NCBI GenBank assembly: GCA_011192085.1
Contig: DUEQ01000086.1
Coordinates: 1 to 9,007 of the forward strand
Length of the DNA stretch: 9,007 nt
Direction of reading: 5' to 3'
From: Caldilineae bacterium
Lineage (GTDB): Bacteria > Chloroflexota > Anaerolineae > J102
Shown here: positions 1-6,918 of the stretch, piece after piece
Numbering within the stretch: the stretch's first letter is position 1
How the letters are laid out: each line of letters opens with the position of its first letter
Position numbers and translations under genes: made by a program
The notes under the pieces: generated by a model
What the model was told of the DNA's origin: nothing
Database searches by the model: none
Seen by the model: the letters and a program-made list of their open reading frames with translations, nothing else

Positions 1-9
1 ATACTCATA

Positions 10-1173
10 ATGCTTCCCCTCGCCATCTATGTCCACATTCCCTTTTGCCAGCGCAAATGTCCTTATTGCGATTTCAACACCTACGCCGGGCGGGAAAACC
101 AGTATGACGCATTTGTGCAGGCGCTGAGCCGGGATATCCGCCGCACCGGGGAGGCGTTGGGGCGTCCACATGTGCGGACGGTCTTTGTGGGAGGCGGCAC
201 GCCCACCGTGCTGGATCCCCGCCATCTCCGGGCCATCTTCCATGCCCTTCATGACGGCTTCGCCATCCTGCCCGATGCAGAGATCACCAGCGAAGCCAAT
301 CCCGGCGCGGTGGACGCCACTCGGTTCGAGGTCTTGCGAGAGCTGGGGGTGAACCGCCTGAGCTTGGGCGTGCAATCCTTCGATAACGCGGAGCTGCGCT
401 TTCTGGGACGCATTCACAACGCAGAGGAGGCCCGGGCCGCGTTTCACCTCGCCCGCCGCGCAGGCTTCGAAAATATCAATCTCGATTTCATGTTCGGTTT
501 ACCTGAACAATCGCCTGATCGCTGGCGGCGCACCCTGCAAACCGCCATCGCATTGCATCCCGAGCATCTCTCCCTTTATAGCCTGACGGTGGAGCCGGGC
601 ACGCCTCTGGATGCATGGGTGGTTCGGGGTCTGGTCAGTCAGCCCGATTCCGACCTCGCGGCCGACCTCTATGACATGGCCCGCGACCTCCTGGCCCGCG
701 CCGGCTTTGAACATTATGAGATATCCAACTGGGCGCGCGGCCCCCTGTCTCGCGACCTGCTGCCCCGCTTCGCGTCCCGCCACAATCTTATTTACTGGCG
801 GAACGAACCTTATCTAGGTTTTGGGCCGGGAGCGCATGGCTGGTGGCGGGGAGAACGCCGGGCGGTGATCGCCCAGGTGAAAACGTACATCCGCCGGGTG
901 CAGGCGGGGCGGCCTTATTGGAGCATGGAGGAGGACATCGATGAGCCACTGGAGATGGGGGAAACCGTGATGCTGGGGCTGCGGTTGATCCGGGCGGGCG
1001 TGGCGCGTGAGCGATTCCACGATCGATTCGGCGTGGATGTGACCGATGTCTGGCCCGAAGAACTGACAGACCTGCAATCCCGCGGGCTCATCGAGCTCAC
1101 CCCCGCGCGCGTCCGTCTCACCCCGCGCGCGGTCCTCATCGCCAACGAGGTCTTTGCCGCCTTCCTGCCCTAG
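10..1173 (+). CDS. hemW: HemW-like radical SAM heme chaperone (oxygen-independent coproporphyrinogen III oxidase-like)
   Basis: The 387-aa product is a cytoplasmic radical SAM protein. The N-terminus has the CX3CX2C cluster motif (Cys13, Cys17, Cys20), which ligates a 4Fe-4S cluster and S-adenosylmethionine. It is followed by the glycine-rich GGGTPT (61-66) and EITSEANPG (91-99) motifs of the SAM-binding barrel. The third cysteine is followed by Asp-Phe, not by the X-Cys that extends the motif in true HemN. The HNLIYW signature (258-263) is the HNXXYW motif typical of HemW. Family knowledge: HemW binds heme and is implicated in delivering it to respiratory proteins; it is not the HemN decarboxylating oxidase, although often annotated so. 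Length matches the family (E. coli about 380 aa). The ATG at 10 leaves 12 residues before the first cysteine, as expected. The frame stays open to the window edge, so a slightly earlier start cannot be excluded. No Shine-Dalgarno lies in the 9 visible upstream bases. Confidence 0.93.
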   Translation: MLPLAIYVHIPFCQRKCPYCDFNTYAGRENQYDAFVQALSRDIRRTGEALGRPHVRTVFVGGGTPTVLDPRHLRAIFHALHDGFAILPDAEITSEANPGAVDATRFEVLRELGVNRLSLGVQSFDNAELRFLGRIHNAEEARAAFHLARRAGFENINLDFMFGLPEQSPDRWRRTLQTAIALHPEHLSLYSLTVEPGTPLDAWVVRGLVSQPDSDLAADLYDMARDLLARAGFEHYEISNWARGPLSRDLLPRFASRHNLIYWRNEPYLGFGPGAHGWWRGERRAVIAQVKTYIRRVQAGRPYWSMEEDIDEPLEMGETVMLGLRLIRAGVARERFHDRFGVDVTDVWPEELTDLQSRGLIELTPARVRLTPRAVLIANEVFAAFLP

Positions 1174-1177
1174 CGGC

Positions 1178-3058
1178 CTACACCCCCTCTTCCTCTAAGA
1201 TCCGCACCGCATCCTCGATGAAGGTTGTTGAACCTACCAGGAGCAGCACATCCCCCAGTCTTAACTCCGTCCCGCCATGGGGGACGAGCCGTTCTTCCCC
1301 GCGGCGCACCCGCACCACCAACACATCGCCAGGCAGCCTCACTTCCTTCAACGCGCGTTGATGATAACGCCGGTTGCGCAGCCGCACCTGGCGCATCTCC
1401 ATGTCCTCCTCCTGATGCGCGATGACATCGAAGGATTCGGGGAAGAGTACAGACCCCTCCAGTGCGATGAGCGTGGCCATGCCTGGATAGATCACCTTGA
1501 CCCCCATCCGCTCCAGGCTGTCCAGGCGACGTTGCTCATCGGGCTGCCAGGTCACCACGTTCTCGAAATCGAATTCCTGCAAGGCCATCTTGCACACCTG
1601 CTCGTTGAAGTCGGGCTCCGCGCTCAAACACACGAAATGCGCGGCCTCCTCCGCGCCCGCCTGGCGTAACGTCTCGGGGTTGCGGGCGTCGCCCTGCACC
1701 AGCCGGATGTTGGGATCGGGCAGGTCTGCCTGGCGGAAGGGTAAGCGGGTGACGATGGTGACCGGGATGACCTTGGCCAGGTTGTTGGCCAAGACCAGGG
1801 CCAGCTCCCGTGAGCTGACGATGATCGCTCCCCGACGCCGGGTTTGGATCTCCTGTTGGGGCAGGAGAAAATCGAAGAGGATGGGCGAGATGGTGACGGT
1901 GATGATGGCCACGAGGATGATGGCCGTGTTCACGGCATCGCTGATCACGCCCAGGTCGAGGGCAATGGCCGACGCCGCGATGATGAGGGAGAGTCGGGCG
2001 GAGAGCAGCGCGCCCGCGGCAAACGTCTCCCGCCAGTTGAACGCAGGCTTGAACACAAGAGCCGCGTTGAATTTGATGAGAAAGGCGGCCGCGAGCAATT
2101 CGGGCAGCAGGATGAGGTTTCCGGGCGAGGAGAGCAGGGCCTTGAGGTCGAGATTCACGCCCACCATGATGAAGAAAATGGGGATGAAGAATCCGAACCC
2201 CATCGCGTCCAGCTTCTCTCGCAAGACAGGGTTGTTGCGGTCCGAGAGGATGCTGACCGTTGCGCCCGCCAGAAACGCGCCCAGGATCACCTCGATGCCC
2301 AATACGCTGGCTAACGCGGCCAACGCCACCATGAGCGCAAAACTACCCCGCACGCGGATCTGCGCCGTGGTCTCGGCCACCTCTTCCAGCACCTGGCTCA
2401 ATTTGGGATTGGATAGCAGCGAACGCCCGATCCGCAGGAACGCGGCCACCGCCAGCAGCAATACCAGGATCAATAACAGGTCGAGGGTGAGCCCTTTCAC
2501 CAAAAAGGCCACGTCGATGCTGAGCAGAAAGAGGGTGAGGAAATCGGCCAGGAGCGCGGCCACCAGAATGGTCTGTCCATAGGAGGAGGTCACCATTCGT
2601 TTCTCTTTGAGGATGGGCATCACCACGCCCAACGAGGTCGTGCTCAGCACCAGGCCCATAAGGATGGCGGCCTCGGTCACCCCTTGCACCTTCAATTCAA
2701 ACCCCATCGTCATGCCCAGCGTCAGGGTGATGACGAAGCTGATGACCGCCATCACCAGTGGGCGCTTCCAAAAAGGCATTTCCTCATTGCTGGAGGGCAT
2801 GAGCGCGCCGAAATCCAGCTCCAGGCCCGAGAGGAACATGAGAAAGATGAATCCAAACCAGGCCAGAAATTGGATGATCTCGCTTTCCGTCGCCACCAGA
2901 TGAAAGCCGCTCTTGCCAATGAGGATGCCGACGATGATTTCCCCCACCACAATAGGGATGCGAAAACGCTGCAATCGTCTCGCCAGCAGCGGTACGATAG
3001 CGGCCAGGCTCGTAATCAACAAAAGGGAGAAGAGAACTTCATTGTTGCCAGCTTCCAT
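1178..3058 (-). CDS. CPA2-family monovalent cation/proton antiporter with RCK (TrkA-N/TrkA-C) domains
   Basis: The 626-aa inner-membrane protein has an N-terminal Na+/H+-exchanger domain of about 12 hydrophobic segments (about 8-400). FLSGLELDF (75-83) corresponds to the conserved loop of KefB/KefC-type proteins, and LSTTSLGVV (138-146) is also typical. The transport-helix acidic residue appears to be Asp172 in ALLADF, preceded by Ala rather than the usual Asn or Gln. The C-terminus has an RCK_N/TrkA-N-like Rossmann domain (about 409-530; note VQGDARNPETL, 455-465) and an RCK_C/TrkA-C domain (about 552-626). The GxGxxG nucleotide loop is degenerate (GAIIVSSREL from residue 410), so NAD(H) binding is doubtful. 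The likely role is K+ or Na+ exchange for protons; the ion cannot be assigned from sequence. The start is firm: an in-frame TAA lies four codons upstream with no other start codon between. The gene lies 9 nt after the sugar-kinase gene and its 3' end faces hemW across 4 nt. Confidence 0.9.
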   Translation of the reverse strand: MEAGNNEVLFSLLLITSLAAIVPLLARRLQRFRIPIVVGEIIVGILIGKSGFHLVATESEIIQFLAWFGFIFLMFLSGLELDFGALMPSSNEEMPFWKRPLVMAVISFVITLTLGMTMGFELKVQGVTEAAILMGLVLSTTSLGVVMPILKEKRMVTSSYGQTILVAALLADFLTLFLLSIDVAFLVKGLTLDLLLILVLLLAVAAFLRIGRSLLSNPKLSQVLEEVAETTAQIRVRGSFALMVALAALASVLGIEVILGAFLAGATVSILSDRNNPVLREKLDAMGFGFFIPIFFIMVGVNLDLKALLSSPGNLILLPELLAAAFLIKFNAALVFKPAFNWRETFAAGALLSARLSLIIAASAIALDLGVISDAVNTAIILVAIITVTISPILFDFLLPQQEIQTRRRGAIIVSSRELALVLANNLAKVIPVTIVTRLPFRQADLPDPNIRLVQGDARNPETLRQAGAEEAAHFVCLSAEPDFNEQVCKMALQEFDFENVVTWQPDEQRRLDSLERMGVKVIYPGMATLIALEGSVLFPESFDVIAHQEEDMEMRQVRLRNRRYHQRALKEVRLPGDVLVVRVRRGEERLVPHGGTELRLGDVLLLVGSTTFIEDAVRILEEEGV

Positions 3059-3066
3059 ACATTTCG

Positions 3067-3075
3067 ATTATACCA
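3067..3075 (-). promoter_or_regulatory. Extended -10 promoter element, possibly leaderless
   Basis: On the - strand the bases read TGGTATAAT, a perfect -10 hexamer with the extended TGN motif. It lies 8 nt before the ATG of the antiporter gene and overlaps the TAA stop of the upstream kinase gene. With normal spacing the transcript would start about 0-3 nt before the ATG. No -35 match is seen 17 nt upstream (GGCCGT), which is tolerated for extended -10 promoters. No Shine-Dalgarno precedes the ATG, which fits leaderless initiation. It is a sequence match only. Confidence 0.5.
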
Positions 3076-4039
3076 TCTCCCCCGGCCTCACGGCCACGTT
3101 TCCCAGCCGGGTGACGGCCACGCCCGCGGCCCGATTGCCCAGCTCCGCCGCGATACGCACATCCAGGCCCGCGGCCAGAGCCAGGGTCGTCACCGCGATC
3201 AGCGTATCCCCGGCGCCGGTCACATCGAACACCTGGGTGCGATTGCTAGCCGGGAGATGGAAGACCTCGCCCTGGGGCGTCACGCCTGAAAGCCCCGCTG
3301 CACCCCGGGTGATAATGGCCGCTCGGGCGTCGAGGGCCTCAGCCAATTCCCGCAACGCGGCTTCGAAGTCCGCATCCTCTTTCAGCGTTCGCCCCAGGTA
3401 GTGCGCAGCCTCGTGGGCGTTGCAGCGAACCAGATCGAAACCGTGAAACGCCGCGAGATTGCCCTGGGTGTCCACTGTGGTCAGGACGCCGCGATCCCGC
3501 GCGGCTGAGCGCGTCATCGCGGCCACCGCAGGGGTGACCACGCCCAGGCGGTAATCAGAGACCAGAACTGCGTCCACGCGGGGGATCAGCGCTTCAATGC
3601 GGTCGCAGAGATGGCGCTCTCGATGGCCCGATAACGGCTCCCGGCTGAGACGATCCACCCGAGCGAGATGGTGGGCGAAGACGTATGCGCCCTCGGCCAC
3701 GATGCGCGTCTTTTGGGTGGTGGGGCGGTCGGGATCGGTGATGACGCCCGCGAGATCGACGCCCCTCTGCGCCAGCAACGCCCGCAAGCGGCGACCCGCG
3801 TCATCCGCGCCCAACACGCCCGCCATGATGGCCTGGCTGCCCAGGCTCTGCACATTGGCCGCAGGATTGGCCGCGCCGCCGGGCGCGTAGGCCGCGCGCG
3901 TCTGCTCCAGCACGGGCACGGGCGCTTCCCGGCTCAAGCGGCTGACCCGACCGATGAGATATTCATCCAGGATGAGATCGCCGACGATAAGGATTCGGCG
4001 ATGCGCGAGCTGGGAGATGAGCTGGGAGCGATCGGGCAT
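3068..4039 (-). CDS. PfkB-family sugar kinase, D-glycero-D-manno-heptose-7-phosphate kinase-like (HldA/RfaE domain I)
   Basis: The 323-aa product is a ribokinase/PfkB-fold kinase that phosphorylates a sugar with ATP. GDLILDEYL (20-28) and SREAPVPV (36-43) are close to the N-terminal signature of the RfaE1/HldE kinase domain. GGAAN (54-58) is the first PfkB signature, NAHE (207-210) matches the NxxE magnesium motif, and DVTGAGDT (272-279) is the second signature with catalytic Asp278. Length equals the stand-alone kinase; the HldE nucleotidyltransferase half is absent. The family's usual DPKG is DTQG here (190-193), so substrate specificity is less certain. The frame is open to a GTG at 4093. 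The ATG at 4039 is preferred because the extra 18 residues look non-conserved. Neither start has a Shine-Dalgarno. The gene is followed after 9 nt by the antiporter and is probably co-transcribed with it. Confidence 0.82.
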   Translation of the reverse strand: MPDRSQLISQLAHRRILIVGDLILDEYLIGRVSRLSREAPVPVLEQTRAAYAPGGAANPAANVQSLGSQAIMAGVLGADDAGRRLRALLAQRGVDLAGVITDPDRPTTQKTRIVAEGAYVFAHHLARVDRLSREPLSGHRERHLCDRIEALIPRVDAVLVSDYRLGVVTPAVAAMTRSAARDRGVLTTVDTQGNLAAFHGFDLVRCNAHEAAHYLGRTLKEDADFEAALRELAEALDARAAIITRGAAGLSGVTPQGEVFHLPASNRTQVFDVTGAGDTLIAVTTLALAAGLDVRIAAELGNRAAGVAVTRLGNVAVRPGEMV

Positions 4040-4161
4040 GGCGGGAGGGATAAGGATGGGAGATGGGGTGAGGCGATGATGAAAGTGTACCACGACTGGG
4101 CCGCCATCCGCATCCCGCGCCGCCTCTCCGACGCTTAACGACCGATCCTTTCGCTCTCGGC

Positions 4162-4190
4162 TTGCATTCCCCGCCCAAATCGCCTAGAAT
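4162..4190 (+). promoter_or_regulatory. Candidate sigma-70-type promoter upstream of typA
   Basis: TTGCAT (4162-4167) and TAGAAT (4185-4190) are separated by exactly 17 nt. The -10 matches the consensus at five of six positions; the -35 matches only TTG. Predicted transcription would start near 4197 and run toward typA, giving a leader of about 200 nt with two hairpins. Confidence 0.45.
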
Positions 4191-4199
4191 GACCCCTCA

Positions 4200-4225
4200 C
4201 CCGGCGTAGGTTGCCGGGGATTTTT
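4200..4225 (+). terminator. Terminator-like hairpin with T-tract in the typA leader
   Basis: CCCGGC (4200-4205) pairs with GCCGGG (4213-4218) around a 7-nt loop and is followed two bases later by TTTTT (4221-4225). It has the form of a rho-independent terminator, but the stem is only 6 bp. It begins almost at the predicted start of the upstream promoter, so it would act as an immediate attenuator, stop other rightward transcription, or merely stabilise the 5' end. Confidence 0.4.
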
Positions 4226-4256
4226 GTGCCTTCTGCCCGGCGCGTCCGCCAAATTA

Positions 4257-4291
4257 CTGCCTTCGATCGCCTTGCGAAGGGGCCGCGGCAG
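4257..4291 (+). other. Palindromic block in the typA leader
   Basis: CCTTCG (4260-4265) is complementary to CGAAGG (4275-4280). Alternatively CTGCC (4257-4261) pairs with GGCAG (4287-4291) to close the whole block. The perfect palindrome GCCGCGGC (4282-4289) sits inside. The block is followed by AAAAA, so it is not a rightward terminator. It may be leader RNA structure or a protein-binding site. Confidence 0.3.
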
Positions 4292-4321
4292 AAAAAGTCT
4301 GTCAAACGTCATGATTTGGTA

Positions 4322-4347
4322 AATGCCATGTCAGCCGTCAATGCCAT
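4322..4347 (+). repeat. Short direct repeat upstream of typA
   Basis: AATGCCAT occurs at 4322-4329 and again at 4340-4347, an 18-bp period. GTCAAA (4301-4306) and TTTGAC (4347-4352) form a flanking inverted pair. The spacing could suit a regulator, but the units are too short to rule out chance. Confidence 0.2.
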
Positions 4348-4401
4348 TTGACGCCTTTCCCATCCATGTCCCCAGCTCCCACATTCCCCAATCTCCAATC
4401 C

Positions 4402-4845
4402 ATGCCCCAACCCCGCCCCGATATCCGCAACATCGCCATCATCGCCCATGTCGATCATGGCAAAACCACCCTGGTGGACGGCATGCTCCGCCAGGCCAAC
4501 GTCTTTCACGCCAATCAGCAGGCGCCTGAACGCGTCCTCGATTCCAACGATCTGGAACGGGAACGCGGCATCACCATCCTGGCCAAGAACACCGGCATCC
4601 AATACAAGGGCGTCACCATCAACATCGTGGATACGCCTGGTCACGCGGACTTCGGCGGCGAGGTGGAGCGGGTCATGAATATGGTGGATGGCGTCCTGCT
4701 GCTGGTGGATGCGGTGGAAGGCCCCATGCCCCAAACCCGCTTTGTCCTGCGTCAGGCCATCGAAAAGGGCCACAAAGCCATCGTCGTGGTCAACAAGATC
4801 GACCGGCCCGCGGGCCGGGCGCTCGTCGTGATGAAGACAAAGTAG
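4402..4845 (+). pseudogene. typA: 5' fragment of TypA/BipA ribosome-associated GTPase
   Basis: The intact part is nearly canonical TypA/BipA, a translational GTPase of about 600 aa involved in ribosome assembly and stress growth. G1 is AHVDHGKT, G2 lies in RERGITI, G3 is DTPGHAD and G4 is NKID, all correctly spaced; [17 protein letters not shown] and [13 protein letters not shown] are strongly TypA-like. Similarity stops just after NKIDRP. A short unrelated tail ends in TAG at 4843-4845. Only about 148 aa remain. The rest of the G domain including G5, domains II and III and the TypA C-terminal domain are missing and do not occur elsewhere in the window. The ATG at 4402 gives the usual short N-terminus before [15 protein letters not shown]; in-frame ATG at 4366 and TTG at 4348 are alternatives, none with a Shine-Dalgarno. 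The fragment is a rearranged copy, a duplicated 5' end or an assembly join, and should not make an active factor. Confidence 0.9.
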
Positions 4846-4877
4846 GCGCGGCGGATCGCCCTAAGCGCGCTCACGAC
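4825..4877. repeat. Nested inverted repeat at the typA-fragment / NYN gene convergent junction
   Basis: GTCGTGA (4825-4831) is the exact reverse complement of TCACGAC (4871-4877). Inside lie GCGCG (4846-4850) against CGCGC (4866-4870), and GGCG-GAT-CGCC (4850-4860). The structure spans both stop codons. It could form a hairpin ending both transcripts, but there is no T-tract on either side. Confidence 0.3.
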
Positions 4878-6871
4878 AACAGCACCGGTTGCTTGGCTTC
4901 CTCTAATATGCGCTGGATTGCATCGGCGGCCAGCAGATAAGCGGGTTGGTCGGGATAGTTATGGCGGATTTGCTCCACCACGCGTTTGAGCACGCCCGGA
5001 TTGACTTCGGCCAGCTCCCGAGTGCGCTTTCGCCAGCCCTCTACCAGCTCCGCGTGCTTGTGAGTCACCGCATGCATGGCCACCTGCGCGGGGAGAGCGG
5101 CGCTTAGATTCCATGAGGACACGTCCACGCCCAGCTCGCGGCCCGCGTTGGCCCAATAATACACCAGCATGGGATTGATCAGCCCGCGCATACGGCTCCA
5201 GAGGGGGTCGTCCTCCTGCACGAGGAGGAAGAAGGCCAGGTAATAGGTTCGGGATTGGGCGTAATCCTTGTCCACCTGCGAAAGCTCGCCCGCCCGCACC
5301 GACGCATAGGACGCGATAAGCCAGCGCAGGTCTTCCAGATTCGCGCCCTGCATCCGATTGATCACTGCCTCCCACTGAATGCGGCAGGCGTAGAGATAGC
5401 TGCGGGCCGAGGCCGAGAAATCTTGAGAGCGCTGGATCATGGCCCGTTTCGCCAGGGTGAAGGCTTTTTCCGGGCTGATGGTCACGTTTTCGGGCAGTTG
5501 CACCTGCTCGATCTCTCGACAAATGGGCCGCAGGGCGGGGTGATCGCAGAAGGGGATGGCGGAATGGCCGGGTAGTCGATAATGTCCGTTCTCACTGACG
5601 ATGAGTCCGCGGGCCTCCAACTCGTTGAGCAGGGTCTGGATGTAGTCGGCCTGGTCCGCGTCGTTGACCAGGATGGCGGCCAGCTCTTCCAGATTCACCT
5701 CCAGCCCGGCGTGGATGATCGCATACACGAAACCCGATTCGGCCCGGCGCACGAACGCGGATTCGCTGTCGATGTCGGGAGCGAGCCACACGGGCGTGCG
5801 CACCGACGCGGGCTGGTCGCCATAGCCGAACGCGCGCTGACGAAAGCCCATCTGCCAGATATGTCGCAGCATGGTTTTGCTGCGACCGAACCCCTGTTGT
5901 TCATAGCGTTCCCGCAAGGTTTCCAGCAGGCTGTCGGTGGTGTATTCGCCGGGATGGTCGCTAAGCTCGCGATAGATGTCGCGAAGCACGTCGCGGCGGG
6001 TGCTGAAATCGGCCGCGGCCATCTTCAGCCGAGAGAAGATCTGGCGGTATTGGCGAGCCAGGCCGGTGGGGGAATCCGCGAGGGGAGCGGGCGTCGCGGG
6101 CGGGACAGGGGATTTGGCCGTCAGGGGCTTGATCTCCCTCTCCTGCGCTTCGCGCAGCACCACATACAGCCGCAAGTCCTGCTCTCGCAGGCTAACCAGG
6201 TCCTCATTGGCCGCCAGCCAGTCCTTGAACTGGCGGAACCCGAAGCTGGCTTCGTTGAAGGTGGGATCCATGGAGAGCATGGTCTGGCGCAGGCGCGCAG
6301 CCTCGACGGGGGTCTCTCCCCGCTGGCCCAGGGCCCGCAGCGTCTTCCTCAGCAGGATGCGGCCCGCCTCCCGATCGGTCGCGGCCTGCTCCGAGACCAT
6401 CGCGCTCTCATCGAGCAGCGTCTCCAGGTAGATGAACTCATCGCACGATTTGACCAGCAGGCGATGGGTGATCTGCCGCGGGCCGATGCCCAGGGTGTAT
6501 TTGCCATATTCCCGTAGCTTGCTGACCAGCGCGCCGAAGTCGCTGTCGCCTGAGATGATGACGAAGGTGCGGATGTGAGGACGGGTCATGGCCGTTTCCA
6601 GCGCGTCCATGGCCATGCGGATGTCGGCCCGGTTTTTGCCCGCGCGCACGCTGTACATCTGGATGAGATCGAAGGCGTTGTCCATCATCTCATCCCGATA
6701 GTGGGCGAAGCGGCTCCAATCCCCATACGCCCGTTTGATGACCAGGGCCCCTCGACTTTGTAGATGTTCGATGACCGGAGTCAATTCGAAGTCCAGAAAG
6801 ACCTCTTCCGCCCAGCGGGCGATGTTTTCGAAATCGATAAAGACAGCGATTTGTTCGATGGGACGATCCAT
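4871..6871 (-). CDS. NYN-domain (PIN-like) nuclease family protein with OST-HTH/LOTUS domain
   Basis: The 666-aa soluble protein starts with a LabA/DUF88-type NYN domain (about 5-150). The acidic residues expected for metal binding are present: Asp13 in FIDFEN, Asp83 in RADIRMAMD, and Asp109 and Asp111 in SGDSDF. NYN domains are PIN-like folds and several are RNases. Residues about 158-231 resemble an OST-HTH/LOTUS RNA-binding domain (note FGFRQFKDWL, 201-210). A Pro/Ala-rich linker follows (about 240-260), then a helical segment, a second winged-helix-like segment (about 351-415) and a roughly 250-aa helix-rich C-terminus that I do not recognise. The architecture suggests an RNA-targeting nuclease or RNA-binding regulator; substrate unknown. 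The ATG at 6871 has a Shine-Dalgarno, GAGGT, 4 nt upstream, the clearest in the window. The gene has its own promoter and a structured leader, and converges on the truncated typA. Confidence 0.85.
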   Translation of the reverse strand: MDRPIEQIAVFIDFENIARWAEEVFLDFELTPVIEHLQSRGALVIKRAYGDWSRFAHYRDEMMDNAFDLIQMYSVRAGKNRADIRMAMDALETAMTRPHIRTFVIISGDSDFGALVSKLREYGKYTLGIGPRQITHRLLVKSCDEFIYLETLLDESAMVSEQAATDREAGRILLRKTLRALGQRGETPVEAARLRQTMLSMDPTFNEASFGFRQFKDWLAANEDLVSLREQDLRLYVVLREAQEREIKPLTAKSPVPPATPAPLADSPTGLARQYRQIFSRLKMAAADFSTRRDVLRDIYRELSDHPGEYTTDSLLETLRERYEQQGFGRSKTMLRHIWQMGFRQRAFGYGDQPASVRTPVWLAPDIDSESAFVRRAESGFVYAIIHAGLEVNLEELAAILVNDADQADYIQTLLNELEARGLIVSENGHYRLPGHSAIPFCDHPALRPICREIEQVQLPENVTISPEKAFTLAKRAMIQRSQDFSASARSYLYACRIQWEAVINRMQGANLEDLRWLIASYASVRAGELSQVDKDYAQSRTYYLAFFLLVQEDDPLWSRMRGLINPMLVYYWANAGRELGVDVSSWNLSAALPAQVAMHAVTHKHAELVEGWRKRTRELAEVNPGVLKRVVEQIRHNYPDQPAYLLAADAIQRILEEAKQPVLLS

Positions 6872-6875
6872 AAAG

Positions 6876-6880
6876 ACCTC
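6876..6880 (-). promoter_or_regulatory. Shine-Dalgarno of the NYN/OST-HTH gene
   Basis: GAGGT lies 4 nt before the ATG at 6871 and fixes the start. GAGGTC (6880-6875) is exactly complementary to GACCTC (6923-6918) further up the same leader, so the site could be masked by folding. Confidence 0.6.
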
Positions 6881-6894
6881 GCATTTCAGATCAT

Positions 6895-6918
6895 CCCCCG
6901 CGCCAAAAGACGCGGGGG
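6895..6918 (-). promoter_or_regulatory. Leader hairpin 1 of the NYN/OST-HTH gene
   Basis: A perfect 8-bp stem (CCCCCGCG with CGCGGGGG) encloses an 8-nt loop reading TCTTTTGG in the mRNA sense. It lies 23 nt before the start codon. There is no following T-tract, so it is not a simple terminator. The loop is identical to that of hairpin 2. Confidence 0.6.

Larger units (their letters stand above)
4040..4401. other. Divergent intergenic region between the kinase gene and typA
   Basis: About 360 nt lie between the two divergent start codons. On the + strand the stretch carries a candidate promoter (4162-4190), a terminator-like hairpin (4200-4225), a second palindromic block (4257-4291) and a short direct repeat (4322-4347). 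No convincing promoter for the leftward kinase gene was found; the best match is a weak extended -10 (TGGTACACT on the - strand, 4084-4092) without a -35. No tRNA or conserved coding frame was seen. Confidence 0.6.

Noticed and set aside
1171..1180. Terminator between hemW and the antiporter gene
   Set aside because: The two stop codons are 4 nt apart and no hairpin with a T-tract is visible there.
1497..2582. 361-codon open frame on the + strand
   Set aside because: It lies wholly antisense to the antiporter gene, its translation is low-complexity and rich in Ser, Arg and Ala with no family features, and the antiporter frame is clearly real.
4040..4093. N-terminal extension of the kinase from GTG at 4093
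   Set aside because: The extra 18 residues are not kinase-like, and the ATG at 4039 places the first conserved strand at the normal distance.
5582..6517. 311-codon open frame on the + strand
   Set aside because: It is antisense to the NYN/OST-HTH gene. Long antisense frames are expected in GC-rich coding DNA and no domain was recognised.
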